Positions 27,076 through 36,257 of a stretch of 64,000 nt of DNA are shown one piece after another (the stretch's first letter is position 1; every line of letters begins with the position of its first letter). A program made the translations under genes and the position numbers. A model generated the notes under the pieces. That model was given only the letters and a program-made list of their open reading frames with translations. It ran no database searches and was not told the origin of the DNA. Source of the DNA: Flavobacterium sp. 1 (GTDB taxonomy: Bacteria > Bacteroidota > Bacteroidia > Flavobacteriales > Flavobacteriaceae); the NCBI RefSeq assembly GCF_002797935.1, contig NZ_PGER01000001.1:2604001-2668000 (forward strand), read 5' to 3'.

Positions 27076-28143
27076 TTAATTCTCACCCCAACCGTATCTT
27101 ACGCGGAATATACCGGAACTATTAACTGTGTTAATGGAAATGTTAGTCCCGCTGCCACCTCTGTTAAATAAACTATAGGAATCACCATCTCTTAAACCTG
27201 GCCAATAGACACTGGCAATATTATCTGTTCTGCATACATCGCTGGTTGCAACTATATAGGCAATTTCATTATCAGACTGATTTCCATTTTGATAATCTTT
27301 ACCTGAGTTCATCGTGGCACCAAATTCAGTAATCACAGTGCGGCTGCCATAACTCCCTATCCTGCTGCGCCAATCCGCTCTCCATTGAGTAACAGATCTG
27401 GTGGCCCAAAAAGCATAATTATGCAATCCAAGTAAACAGCTATTAAAACGGCTATCGGCTCCGACTCCTGTAACATTATCAGAATATCCTGTTCCATCCA
27501 AGATTATTCTTCCTCTTGGAACATTTGGATAATTAGAAAGAAATTGAGCATAAATACCTGTTAGTTGGGATAAAGTGTATCCATGGGGCTCGTTGAATGG
27601 TTCAAAATATACATTCCCATTACTTTGATATTTAGTTACTACTGTATTCCACATACTCCAAAAAGCTGTTGTGTTATCAATGATACCATCCTTTGAGGAT
27701 GAAGACTCCCAACAGGCAATAATTACTTTCCAGCCTTTACTGGTCGCTTTATCAATTACCCCTTGATAACTAGCCCACCAGCTATCTGCTACTGAAGGTG
27801 GATTAATTGGAATGCGTATCGTATTGACCCCGCTTATTTTACTTGTAAAACCATTTAAAACGGCATCTGTTTTCGCTGCAACTGTAGCATAAGAGTCTCC
27901 TGAGGCCAATCCTGAGATAATAACCCAGCCATCTACAAAATTATCCCGTCCATCTGCCCAATTTACCCCTGCAATCGATGCCGCTCCAACCTTGGCAGTT
28001 AAAGAATGACTGCTTACCGCCGTATTTTCAATCTCAAGGGTATTCTCTGCTGCATTAGTCTGATTAACTTCCGCAACTTCATCTTTTGAGCAAGCACATA
28101 AAATGATGCCTAACATAAGTACATACTTTTTTTTCATTAACAT
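27076..28143 (-). CDS. Lipoprotein glycoside hydrolase family 5 (cellulase/mannanase-like)
   Basis: 355 residues. Lipoprotein signal with LCAC-SK (cysteine 18) and an acidic stretch DEVAEV after it, so probably surface-exposed. The catalytic domain is a GH5-type barrel: GVNWADGRDNF (about 59-69), IRIPINPP (109-116), acid/base Glu185 in FEPFNEPHG, HNY at 241-243 and nucleophile Glu273 in VITEFGA. Retaining cleavage of beta-1,4-glucan or -mannan is established for the family; which one applies is not visible. No carbohydrate-binding module. The gene stands alone, without susC/susD neighbours. Confidence 0.88.
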   Translation of the reverse strand: MLMKKKYVLMLGIILCACSKDEVAEVNQTNAAENTLEIENTAVSSHSLTAKVGAASIAGVNWADGRDNFVDGWVIISGLASGDSYATVAAKTDAVLNGFTSKISGVNTIRIPINPPSVADSWWASYQGVIDKATSKGWKVIIACWESSSSKDGIIDNTTAFWSMWNTVVTKYQSNGNVYFEPFNEPHGYTLSQLTGIYAQFLSNYPNVPRGRIILDGTGYSDNVTGVGADSRFNSCLLGLHNYAFWATRSVTQWRADWRSRIGSYGSRTVITEFGATMNSGKDYQNGNQSDNEIAYIVATSDVCRTDNIASVYWPGLRDGDSYSLFNRGGSGTNISINTVNSSGIFRVRYGWGEN

Positions 28144-29005
28144 AAAATAGTTTAAATTGTTAAATTAATATTCCGCAACCTGTTCTAACTCTTATACTAA
28201 TACCGTAAAAATCAATTTTTAATGGTATTTGCATTTGAGCTTAAATAATGCATTAAAACATCCAGACTCTTTTTTTTGAAATTTCTTTTTCAAAAAGTAA
28301 CTAAAAGACTCCACTATAGTACAATGCATTTCTACAATTAATCATAAGGTCTATTCATAGGCTTTGCTTGTTTAATTAAAAATTATCGATAGGATTATGA
28401 TCATAACCAAATACTAAAAATCTGTTGGCACTCCAGCATCAGTGAAAAAACACTTGCTAATATGGCTTTAACCTATAGAGAGTTACAGATATACAGTTCC
28501 CAATTTTCGGTAAAAAAGCAATTTAGCCTACCCTATAATAGCAATACTGCATTCGTTCTAATTACTAATACAAAGTAATGTTTAACTGACATGATTCAGG
28601 AGGGGTAAATTGGAAAAAAAAGAAGGTCATATTAGAAATTTTACATTTTTTTATTAATAAAAAACACACTAAATAAAAAATAATGCTTTTTAATAATAAA
28701 TACATAATATTTATATTAATTTACAATACACCATATATCTCTAAAGCATCACAAAAGAAGATGTACTCGTTCGAAATTTGGGATCAACACCAGATGGCGC
28801 ATTTCATGACTACTACTATTTATTTTAAACTACTTAAATAGTTTTCAGGCAGTATAAAAGATAAATAACTATCACTATTACACTGTATATAACAATCCAT
28901 TTCTGACGCTCTCTCCTTTGGAGGGATTGGTATGAAATTAGAGGATTAGTTAAGGTATGATTTTTAGGTTTATACCTTAAAAGCAAAAAGAGCAATTTAA
29001 AGGCA
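28144..29005. other. 862-bp AT-rich region without a supported gene
   Basis: Only scattered short frames are present, for example a frame near 28750-28810 ending ...GSTPDGAFHDYYYLF that could be the worn end of a lost gene. Stretches of poly-A/T alternate with more mixed sequence. No repeat, tRNA or clear promoter was recognised. It looks like decayed accessory DNA. Confidence 0.45.
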
Positions 29006-29191
29006 GTGGAGTTAGTAGATTATTTTCCAAAAGAACGATTGGAGCTTAATGACAAAACAATTGATGCCATTTTATCTGACATGAATAAGAATCTGTCTAA
29101 ATGGACTGAACTTATGGAAATCTCTTTTTTATCAGATACTATGAAAGAAAAGTATCTGAAGTTGATGAATAATAGGATTAAAAGGTTTTAG
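29006..29191 (+). CDS. Short ORF with GTG start, uncertain
   Basis: 61 residues, VELVDYFPKERLELNDKT... to ...MNNRIKRF, helical and charged. Coding-like composition, but it has a GTG start and no promoter was seen. It lies inside an otherwise gene-poor 1.5-kb stretch and may be a remnant of a longer gene. No family was recognised. Confidence 0.3.
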   Translation: MELVDYFPKERLELNDKTIDAILSDMNKNLSKWTELMEISFLSDTMKEKYLKLMNNRIKRF

Positions 29192-29671
29192 TTTGTTTAC
29201 CTCATAGTAATTTAGCACAATCCAACCTCTTGCGTACTGCCATAATACGACCATACCAGTCCAAAAAGCAGACTGAATAATAGTATTACTATTACAGAAT
29301 CAATTATTTAAAAAAAACTATATCTACCTCATTAAATTTAAAATGTTAGTAGCTGTTTGGAGGATGAAAATTTGGTTGTTTTCTTAATTTAGCCACTCCA
29401 AAACCATAAAATAAAGGAATTTTATGGTTTGATTAGATTCCAGAGGTAATGAGTTATTACTAAAAAGTTTCTCCGAAAATTATATTTTAATCATTTCTGA
29501 CAAAGAATCTTGGCGAAATGATTTTTAAAAGCCAAAAAAGCACAAAGGCATTATCTTAATGAGATGTCAGCCACGTAATTTCAAACAAAAAATAGTTGTT
29601 CTAACAAATAAAAGCGTTAGGATTATTAATATTTGAAGTTTTAGTTGACAAAAATCACAATCAAAAATCAG
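29192..29671. other. 480-bp intergenic region with a perfect hairpin
   Basis: No gene is supported. AAACCATAAAAT (29401-29412) pairs perfectly with ATTTTATGGTTT (29419-29430) around a six-base loop, without a T run beyond it. The surroundings (AATTTAGCCACTCC before it, GATTAGATTCCAGAGG after it) look like an old insertion-sequence end, but no partner end was found. Confidence 0.4.
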
Positions 29672-30073
29672 TTAATTATGCTGTTCCTGAAAATGTCCCA
29701 ATAAAACTTGCGGCGGAATCATGGCATTGGGAGATTCTTTCATCAGCCTTAATATACGATTCGTAGCACTTGGATTCAATCCCATGTTAATAGCAATTTG
29801 GCGAATAGCTTCTTCCTCTTTTGGATGTAAAATACCATCAACATGCATCAATAATGCCAAACGGTAAAATTGCTGAACTCTCTCAAATTCAGACTTAATA
29901 ATTCCTGTTGGCAATTCTTGATGAAATAAATCGTTAAACTCGTTTTTACTGATGCCTAATTCTTGGGCAACAATCCAAACAAATTGATATTCACGTTCAT
30001 GCAGTCTTCCGTCAACAACTGAAAATGCAATCATTTCAGATAACAAATTGATTTTATCTTCGTGTTTTCCCAT
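29672..30073 (-). CDS. TerB-like protein
   Basis: 133 residues, cytoplasmic and all helical. Pattern of the TerB/DjlA-type acidic helical domain: INLLSEMIAFSVVDGRLHEREYQFVWIVAQELGI and ALLMHVDGILHPKEEEAIRQIAINMGL, each with the D-G-x-x-x-x-E turn that may bind metal. It is called tellurite-resistance TerB-like by fold, but no other ter genes are present, so a role in tellurite resistance should not be assumed. Its start codon overlaps an ATG on the opposite strand. Confidence 0.75.
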   Translation of the reverse strand: MGKHEDKINLLSEMIAFSVVDGRLHEREYQFVWIVAQELGISKNEFNDLFHQELPTGIIKSEFERVQQFYRLALLMHVDGILHPKEEEAIRQIAINMGLNPSATNRILRLMKESPNAMIPPQVLLGHFQEQHN

Positions 30074-30131
30074 GATATTTGTATTTTTAGCTAAAATATT
30101 CTTTTTTTATAAATCAAAAAAATTAATCCCT

Positions 30132-30938
30132 TTGAAATTATTTTTTCTTATCCCATTATTTTTATTTCTTAGTAAAACAAATGCTCAAGAAAGGACTGCT
30201 TCCAAACAGGTTTCCGCTTTTACCATCGAAGCGCCACAATTGAAAACAAGCCGAAAAATTTGGCTGTACTTGCCCAAAAATTATGAAACTTCAACCAAAA
30301 AATACCCTGTCATTTACATGCATGATGCTCAAAATTTATTTGATGCTAAGACTTCTTTTGCGGGAGAATGGAATGTCGATGAAAAACTCGACAGCTTGAA
30401 CGCTCAAGTAATAGTGGTGGGTATTGAAAATGGCGGAGAAAAGCGCATAGACGAATTAACTCCCTATAAAAATGCAAAATATGGCGGTGGAGAAACTGAT
30501 AAATATCTTGAATTTATTATAAACACTTTAAAACCAGAAATCGATAAAAAATACAGAACAAAGCCTAATGCCAAAAATACCACTATTATGGGAAGTTCTT
30601 TGGGTGGTTTGACTTCATTTTATGCTGTTATAAAATATCCTGAAGTTTTTGGAAAAGCGGGCGTTTTTTCTCCTGCTTTCTGGATTAATCGAAAAGAAAT
30701 AAATGATCTAACCTCGAATAGCAAAAAACTAAAAGCTAAAATTTATTTTCTCTGCGGAGATTCAGAAGGAGATGACGACAGTATGGTTAAAGACCTTAAC
30801 AACATCGAACTTTTACTAAATACCAACCGCTGTTATTGTTTGCACCTCAACAAAAAAGTAATCGTAAAAGGAGGGCATCACAACGAAAAACTATGGAGGG
30901 ACGGTTTTACAAATGCTGTTCTTTGGTTGGGTTATTGA
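30132..30938 (+). CDS. Secreted esterase (Fes/IroE-like alpha/beta hydrolase)
   Basis: About 268 residues if it starts at the TTG at 30132, which places a signal peptide (LKLFFLIPLFLFLSKTNA-QE) at the very start. An ATG at 30072 in frame would add 20 residues but overlaps the start codon of the divergent gene. The domain is the putative esterase fold: RKIWLYLPKNY, YPVIYMHDAQNLFD, GIENGGEKR, nucleophile GSSLGG (Ser about 156) and a final GGHHNEKLWRDGF histidine. Relatives hydrolyse siderophore esters or feruloyl/acetyl esters; substrate unknown. Confidence 0.85.
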   Translation: MKLFFLIPLFLFLSKTNAQERTASKQVSAFTIEAPQLKTSRKIWLYLPKNYETSTKKYPVIYMHDAQNLFDAKTSFAGEWNVDEKLDSLNAQVIVVGIENGGEKRIDELTPYKNAKYGGGETDKYLEFIINTLKPEIDKKYRTKPNAKNTTIMGSSLGGLTSFYAVIKYPEVFGKAGVFSPAFWINRKEINDLTSNSKKLKAKIYFLCGDSEGDDDSMVKDLNNIELLLNTNRCYCLHLNKKVIVKGGHHNEKLWRDGFTNAVLWLGY

Positions 30939-30945
30939 GATTTTT

Positions 30946-30987
30946 GATTAACGATTTTTGATTTTATTACATCAAAAATCGTTAATC
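30946..30987. terminator. Bidirectional terminator between convergent genes
   Basis: GATTAACGATTTTTGAT (30946-30962) pairs perfectly over 17 bases with ATCAAAAATCGTTAATC (30971-30987). It lies between the esterase and the convergent thioredoxin-like gene. Confidence 0.75.
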
Positions 30988-31008
30988 TAAAATCATGATT
31001 CTTAATCT

Positions 31009-32520
31009 TTAATTTTTAGAATATTCTTTTCCCATTTGGGTAATAATGCTTTTTATCGTTTCAGAACCAATTCCTTTGGCTTTGATGGCTTTATTTTTGT
31101 CGAGTATATAAATCACAGGCGTTGTCACAACATCGTATTTATCCTTGAGATTATTGATATGGACGCCGTCATAAACATTAATCCAATCCAGTTTATTATC
31201 AATGATGTATTTTTTATATTTATCGAAATCATTTTGGGTGTAAACTCCGAAAACTTTTACATCTTTCTTTTCTTTCAACATATCATGGTACAGTTCCAAG
31301 ATTTTTGGCACTTCTTTTTGGCAGTGCCCGCAGTCCACATCCCAAAAAAGCAGTATTAAATAATCGGCTTTGATACTTGATAAAGTCACATAAGATTTTT
31401 CGATTTCCAGCTGATAGGCATAATAGATTTTGGTGATTTCTTCGCTTGTTTTTGCGGTATCAAAACCCATTTTTGCAATTTTATCATGTCCAGCAATATC
31501 AATCATATAAAGTTCGGGAGCCGTTTTTCCAAGCTGCAGAGGCGTCAAAACGTTCCCCCTGTTTATGATTAGTTTGATTACACTGTCATCATATACACCT
31601 TTGGCTTTTCCTGTTTTGAAATAATTATCGACCATATAGACAAACACTTTGTCCATGCCCATAATTTTTGGTATTTCGTATGTCGAAGTAAAATAGGCCA
31701 ATAAAAGCATATTCATTTTAGTGTCTTGCTTTGTTTTTAACATCATCCTATCAATCTCCACACAAATTGAATCAGGATGCTGAGCAACAACTGTATTGAA
31801 ATATTGTTTTATTTTATTGGCAAAAAAGGGATTATATAACATGGCATCGTCCTCAAAATTGACTCCATCCCAAAAATGTTTTTTATAGTACTTATAAGAA
31901 TAAATACTGTCGGGTCTGCCGTTTGAAGCTTTCGGAATATCCTTAGCAACTTTCTCCATCTTCAAATTGAGCATTTCAGAAAGATACGTTCCTTTATTTT
32001 GAGCAATATAATTCAAATCATTTTGCTGAATAACCTCATTCAAGAGTTTGAATTCCTTGGTCAAAAGCGCTGTCGAATCTGATTTTTTTTGTTCTTTTAT
32101 TGATTTTTTAAAACTGTCAAATTCTTTATTTTTGGCAGAAACCAAACGAATATAGTTAAAGAAATTTTCGTTTTGCTTAGAATTAACAGCCTTCAAATTC
32201 TCGACTAAATTGGATTTATCCGAATTGATTTGTTGCTTTTGAGATTTCTCATCTATTATGAAATCAAAATAATTGCCCTTTTCCTGGCTGAGCAAAAAAT
32301 AAACCCCTTTTTCCAAATTCTTCTTTCCTTTGAAAACAATATTTCCGTTGACCACTTTTTTGCAGGTATCAGCAACATACAGTTTGTCAAATTGATAAAA
32401 GGCAAGATATGCGACAGTATCTTTACAATTCTTTAAATTTATTTTGATTTCATGCCCCGATTGAGCCTGAGCTGATATTAAACAAAAAAAGAGAACGAAA
32501 CTTAGTGTAATTTTCTTCAT
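31009..32520 (-). CDS. TlpA-like thiol-disulfide protein with N-terminal DUF4369-like domain
   Basis: 503 residues, exported (signal peptide about 1-19, SAQA-QS). The N-terminal third is the beta-rich domain common in Bacteroidota thiol proteins (KINLKNCKDTVAYLAFYQFDK...VFKGKKNLEKGVYFLLSQE). A long helical DUF5106-like middle follows, then a thioredoxin-like domain with LLFWDVDCGHCQKEVP (CGHC about residue 398-401) and a cis-proline TTPVIYILD. CGHC is the active-site form of disulfide isomerase-like enzymes. It probably reduces or shuffles disulfides of envelope proteins in the periplasm. Single gene. Confidence 0.87.
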   Translation of the reverse strand: MKKITLSFVLFFCLISAQAQSGHEIKINLKNCKDTVAYLAFYQFDKLYVADTCKKVVNGNIVFKGKKNLEKGVYFLLSQEKGNYFDFIIDEKSQKQQINSDKSNLVENLKAVNSKQNENFFNYIRLVSAKNKEFDSFKKSIKEQKKSDSTALLTKEFKLLNEVIQQNDLNYIAQNKGTYLSEMLNLKMEKVAKDIPKASNGRPDSIYSYKYYKKHFWDGVNFEDDAMLYNPFFANKIKQYFNTVVAQHPDSICVEIDRMMLKTKQDTKMNMLLLAYFTSTYEIPKIMGMDKVFVYMVDNYFKTGKAKGVYDDSVIKLIINRGNVLTPLQLGKTAPELYMIDIAGHDKIAKMGFDTAKTSEEITKIYYAYQLEIEKSYVTLSSIKADYLILLFWDVDCGHCQKEVPKILELYHDMLKEKKDVKVFGVYTQNDFDKYKKYIIDNKLDWINVYDGVHINNLKDKYDVVTTPVIYILDKNKAIKAKGIGSETIKSIITQMGKEYSKN

Positions 32521-32686
32521 ATCTAATCTTTAAGACTCTTTATAAAATAACAGTTAAACATTTTTCAGATAATAATCCCATTTTATTAAGCCCAAAAATA
32601 ATTGAAATTAAATCTAATTTCAAATAATTGACAAAGTGTTTTTGGTTACAAAAAAACAATACAGAGAAATTCATTTTGTAAATGCT

Positions 32687-32694
32687 TATCTTTG
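32687..32694 (+). promoter_or_regulatory. -7 promoter box of the DUF1456 gene
   Basis: TATCTTTG, a perfect TAnnTTTG, 18 bases before the ATG at 32713. Confidence 0.6.
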
Positions 32695-32712
32695 CGCTTT
32701 AAATACACAAAA

Positions 32713-33180
32713 ATGACAAATAACGATATATTCAAAAAACTTCGAGTGGCATTGATGTTGCGCGATGACCAAATAGTAGAGATTTTAGAATTGGTAGATT
32801 TTAGAATTTCAAAATCAGAATTGGGTGCTTTTTTTCGTGATGAAAAACACGAAAACTACATGGAATGCGGCGATCAAGTGTTGCGCAATTTTCTAAACGG
32901 ATTGGTAATTCACTTGAGAGGAACCAAAGAAAACCCTAAAAACCCTACTGATGTTTTGGCTAAGCACAAAGCAGAAATTCCGAAGAAAGAAACTTCAAAA
33001 GACAGACCTGAATTTAAGGCTAAACCAAAAGACGCAGAAAAATCCAGAGGAGATCAAAGTCCTTCAAAATCGGCTTCGGGCACTAAAAAACCTAGTAAAA
33101 AAGAATTCCCAAAAGGAAACGGAAAAACATCGGTAGTCGAAAAAGTAAAATACAATTTTGGCAAAAACAAAAAATCCTAA
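32713..33180 (+). CDS. DUF1456 (YehS-like) protein
   Basis: 155 residues from the ATG at 32713, which starts exactly at the family consensus MTNNDIFKKLRVALMLRDDQIVEIL. The DUF1456 domain continues with FRISKSELGAFFRDEKHENYMECGDQVLRNFLNGLVIHLRG. From about residue 85 comes a lysine-rich, low-complexity tail with many Lys, Ser and Pro, probably disordered. The function of the family is unknown; the tail suggests contact with nucleic acid. The seven codons before this ATG lie in the promoter region. The stop codon is inside the terminator stem. Confidence 0.88.
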   Translation: MTNNDIFKKLRVALMLRDDQIVEILELVDFRISKSELGAFFRDEKHENYMECGDQVLRNFLNGLVIHLRGTKENPKNPTDVLAKHKAEIPKKETSKDRPEFKAKPKDAEKSRGDQSPSKSASGTKKPSKKEFPKGNGKTSVVEKVKYNFGKNKKS

Positions 33181-33197
33181 GACAACTTAGGATTTTT
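33170..33197. terminator. Bidirectional terminator between DUF1456 and selO
   Basis: AAAAATCCTAAG (33170-33181) pairs with CTTAGGATTTTT (33186-33197), with a four-base loop. It serves both convergent genes. Confidence 0.88.
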
Positions 33198-33220
33198 TGT
33201 TTTATTCCGTACAAACCTAA

Positions 33221-34786
33221 TTAAGAACTGCAGCTTAGCATAGAACAGCCAACCTTATCCCTAGCCCAATCAGGTCTTTTGGCAAACCATTTCTGACTAT
33301 CAGGCTGTTCATCATAAGGCTTTTTAAGCAATTCAAACAGTTCGTTCAATAACGAATAATTTCCTTTATCGGCATCATCAATACACAATTGTGCCATATA
33401 ATTGCGCAGTACATATTTAGGATTTACAGTATTCATCTGTTTCTTTCTTTCTGCATCAGTAAATACTTCTTCATCGATCCTGTTTTTATAATGTTCTAAC
33501 CAAGTGTACCAATTATTTAAAACTGATTCTATTATATCCTTTTCGTTATAAAAAGCTTCTTTAATTTTTTCAAATGCTGCTTCTGCTGAATCCAATTTCT
33601 GAACACTGCTCAAGTTTCTAAAAAAAATAGTCATATCCGTTTCTGCCAGTTGAAGCAGTTCGGTCAGACTTTCAATTAAAATAATATCTTCCTCCTGAAT
33701 CAGACTGAAACCAAGCTTATTCCGCATCATATTTAAATAATCTTTTTGATAATCGCTGCTAAAAGCATTCAAGATCGTTTCAAGCGGTTTGGTGTCATTA
33801 ATTAAAGGAAACAAAGCATTAGCTAATTGGTATAAATTCCACAAAGCAATATTAGGCTGATTGCCAAATCGGTATCTTTTATACTGCCTGTCTGTTGTAT
33901 TTGGAGTCCAATTTGGGTCGTAATCTTCCAGCCATCCATAAGGTCCATAATCTATTGTAATTCCGTGTATCGACATATTATCGGTATTCATGACGCCATG
34001 AACAAAACCAACACGCTGCCAATGAACAATCATATCTAAAGTAGTTCTAGAAACCTCTTGAAAAAAAGCAAGATACTTCTCCTTTCCTTCACTTTTAATC
34101 TCAGGAAAATGATGTTTTATAGTATAATCTGCCAGTAATTGAAGCGTAGCAAGATCATTTCTGGAAGCAAACAATTCAAAATTACCGAAACGAATAAACG
34201 ATGGCGCTGTTCTGCAAACGATGGCTCCTTTCTCATAAGCAGGATTTCCATTATAGAGAATATCGCGCAGCACCTGATCCCCTGAAAGCATTAATGAAAG
34301 CGAACGAGTCGTTGGGACACCCAAATAATGCATGGCTTCGGCACACAAATGTTCCCGTATCGAAGAACGCAAAACTGCAAAACCATCAGCTGTGCGGGAA
34401 TAAGGCGTAGGTCCTGCTCCTTTCAGCTGCAGTGTATAAGACGTATCATTATGCGTAACTTCGGTTAGGTTAATGGCACGACCGTCTCCCAATTGCCCAG
34501 CCCAATTCCCAAACTGATGTCCTGCATAAGGCATAGCATACGGGCGAGTTCCCGGATAAACAGTATTTCCCGAAAAAATATTTAAAAAATCATCCGACAC
34601 TGTATCTTCTTGAGAGAGTCCTAACAAATTAGCAACTTCAGCCGACGCATGAATCAAAGAAGCGTTTGAAGGTTTCTTCGGTTCAACATACGAAAAACAT
34701 GCTTTCTCCACCTGTCTCGGAATATTGATTTCACTTGGATCGGCAGGCAATTCGGCAGTAAAATTATTTTGAATATGCAGTTTCAT
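33221..34786 (-). CDS. selO: Protein adenylyltransferase SelO (YdiU/UPF0061)
   Basis: Pseudokinase-fold enzyme that transfers AMP from ATP to Ser, Thr or Tyr of target proteins, linked to redox stress in E. coli and mitochondria. 521 residues. Diagnostic segments: AMPYAGHQFGNWAGQLGDGRA, LQLKGAGPTPYSRTADG, VLRSSIREHLCAEAM, FVHGVMNTDNMSI and TIDYGPYGWLEDYDP with the metal-binding Asn and Asp. The C-terminus ends in CSMLSCSS; the last cysteine occupies the place of selenocysteine in animal SelO, and CxxxxC can form the regulatory disulfide. Confidence 0.96.
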   Translation of the reverse strand: MKLHIQNNFTAELPADPSEINIPRQVEKACFSYVEPKKPSNASLIHASAEVANLLGLSQEDTVSDDFLNIFSGNTVYPGTRPYAMPYAGHQFGNWAGQLGDGRAINLTEVTHNDTSYTLQLKGAGPTPYSRTADGFAVLRSSIREHLCAEAMHYLGVPTTRSLSLMLSGDQVLRDILYNGNPAYEKGAIVCRTAPSFIRFGNFELFASRNDLATLQLLADYTIKHHFPEIKSEGKEKYLAFFQEVSRTTLDMIVHWQRVGFVHGVMNTDNMSIHGITIDYGPYGWLEDYDPNWTPNTTDRQYKRYRFGNQPNIALWNLYQLANALFPLINDTKPLETILNAFSSDYQKDYLNMMRNKLGFSLIQEEDIILIESLTELLQLAETDMTIFFRNLSSVQKLDSAEAAFEKIKEAFYNEKDIIESVLNNWYTWLEHYKNRIDEEVFTDAERKKQMNTVNPKYVLRNYMAQLCIDDADKGNYSLLNELFELLKKPYDEQPDSQKWFAKRPDWARDKVGCSMLSCSS

Positions 34787-34976
34787 TTCTTACTAAATTA
34801 ATATTACGTAAAGATATTCCATACCTAACACATAATTGAATCCTTGCGATAACTTTATTTTATATCTAAAATCATTATACTTATAAACTGGAAAAAAAGT
34901 TAATGGCTGCATTAAAACAGAAAAAAATTATAAAATGCAATCGACAGATAATTTTGAAGATTTCAAAATATTAATT

Positions 34977-34984
34977 TAGTTTTG
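34977..34984 (+). promoter_or_regulatory. -7 promoter box of the FAD reductase gene
   Basis: TAGTTTTG fits TAnnTTTG, 11 bases before the ATG at 34996, leaving a very short leader. Confidence 0.5.
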
Positions 34985-34995
34985 CTAAAAAACAC

Positions 34996-36144
34996 ATGAA
35001 ATCATTTGATGTAGCTATTATTGGCAGTGGTCCTGCAGGTGCTTCAGCAGCTTTTGAATTATCCAAATCAGGAATCTCTACAGTTATAATTGAAAAAGAA
35101 ACTCTGCCAAGATATAAAACATGTGGCGGCGGTCTCGTTTTTAGAGGCTTAAAAATGATGCCATTTGATATTTCAGCTGTAGTTGAAAAAAAGTTTTATT
35201 CCATGGATATTTACTTTTCCAAAAAATATCCGCATATAACCACTAAAAGAGAAGAACCGATCGTGAGCATGGTGATGCGAGATACTTTTGACAATTTAAT
35301 AGTAGAAAAAGCCAAAGATAATGGGGTTACATTATTACAGAATCATAAAGTATTAGACATCACTTTTGGAGAAATTCAAACGATTCATACAACTGAAGGT
35401 GATGTTACCGCCAAATTCATTATAGCTGCGGACGGCGCATTAAGTCCTACAGCAAAAATAGCTGGTTGGAAAGAAACGAGAACAATAATTCCGGCATTGG
35501 AATATGAAGTAGAAGTTCCAGCGGCTGATTTTGAACGATTGTCTCAAGATGTCCGTTTTGATATTGATGCTATACCTTATGGATATGGATGGTGTTTTCC
35601 TAAAAAAAATCATCTTTCAATTGGGGTTGGGGTTATTGTAAAGACCAATAGAAAAATCAATCTTAAACAATATTACGCTGACTACTTAAAAAAACTGGGG
35701 ATTACCGAAATACTTAATGAAACTGGGCATGGCTTTGTCGTTCCGGTAGCCCCAAGAACGGATTCTTTTGTGCAAAAAAATGTTTTTTTAACAGGAGACG
35801 CCGCTGGTTTAGCGGATCCGTTAGTAGCAGAAGGTATATCGAATGCCATTTTGAGCGGTGTACAAGCAGCCCAAGCCATCATAGAAAGTAATTTGAATTC
35901 TGAAAAAGCAACAGCATTGTACATTGAAAAACTGCAAACAACAATTTTACCAGAAATTGAAAAAGGCAGAATACTGGCACATCATTTCTATCATAAAAAA
36001 AGCTTTAGAAATATTATTTTAAAAAAATACGGTCAGTATGCCGCCGAAGCTATGACTGATTTATTTATGGGAGAAAGAACATATCCTAAAGATTATATAG
36101 CAAGCATCAGTAAAAAAATCAAAGAGGCAATTTTTAAAAAATAA
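34996..36144 (+). CDS. FAD-dependent oxidoreductase, geranylgeranyl reductase family
   Basis: 382 residues. N-terminal FAD-binding DVAIIGSGPAGASAAFELSKSG (5-26) with IIEKETLPRYKTCGGGL right after it, the signature of geranylgeranyl-reductase-like enzymes. A second FAD motif, VFLTGDAAGLADPLVAEGISNAILSG, lies at about 263-288. Relatives saturate isoprenoid double bonds in menaquinone side chains, lipids or carotenoids. No biosynthetic neighbours point to the substrate. No signal peptide; may associate with the inner membrane. Confidence 0.88.
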   Translation: MKSFDVAIIGSGPAGASAAFELSKSGISTVIIEKETLPRYKTCGGGLVFRGLKMMPFDISAVVEKKFYSMDIYFSKKYPHITTKREEPIVSMVMRDTFDNLIVEKAKDNGVTLLQNHKVLDITFGEIQTIHTTEGDVTAKFIIAADGALSPTAKIAGWKETRTIIPALEYEVEVPAADFERLSQDVRFDIDAIPYGYGWCFPKKNHLSIGVGVIVKTNRKINLKQYYADYLKKLGITEILNETGHGFVVPVAPRTDSFVQKNVFLTGDAAGLADPLVAEGISNAILSGVQAAQAIIESNLNSEKATALYIEKLQTTILPEIEKGRILAHHFYHKKSFRNIILKKYGQYAAEAMTDLFMGERTYPKDYIASISKKIKEAIFKK

Positions 36145-36174
36145 TCTTGAAATAACTTTTGTTAAATTAAAACA

Positions 36175-36206
36175 AAAAAATCCTGAGCTTTCACTCAGGA
36201 TTTTTT
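36175..36206. terminator. Bidirectional terminator before sucC
   Basis: AAAAAATCCTGAG (36175-36187) pairs with CTCAGGATTTTTT (36194-36206), six-base loop, between convergent genes. Confidence 0.9.
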
Positions 36207-36257
36207 ATAATTAAATTTTGTAGAGATGCCTAGCAATGCATCTCAATGTATTTTATA

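Noticed and set aside
29672..30073. Tellurite resistance locus
   Set aside because: Only the TerB-like fold is present; no TerC, TerD or related genes lie nearby.
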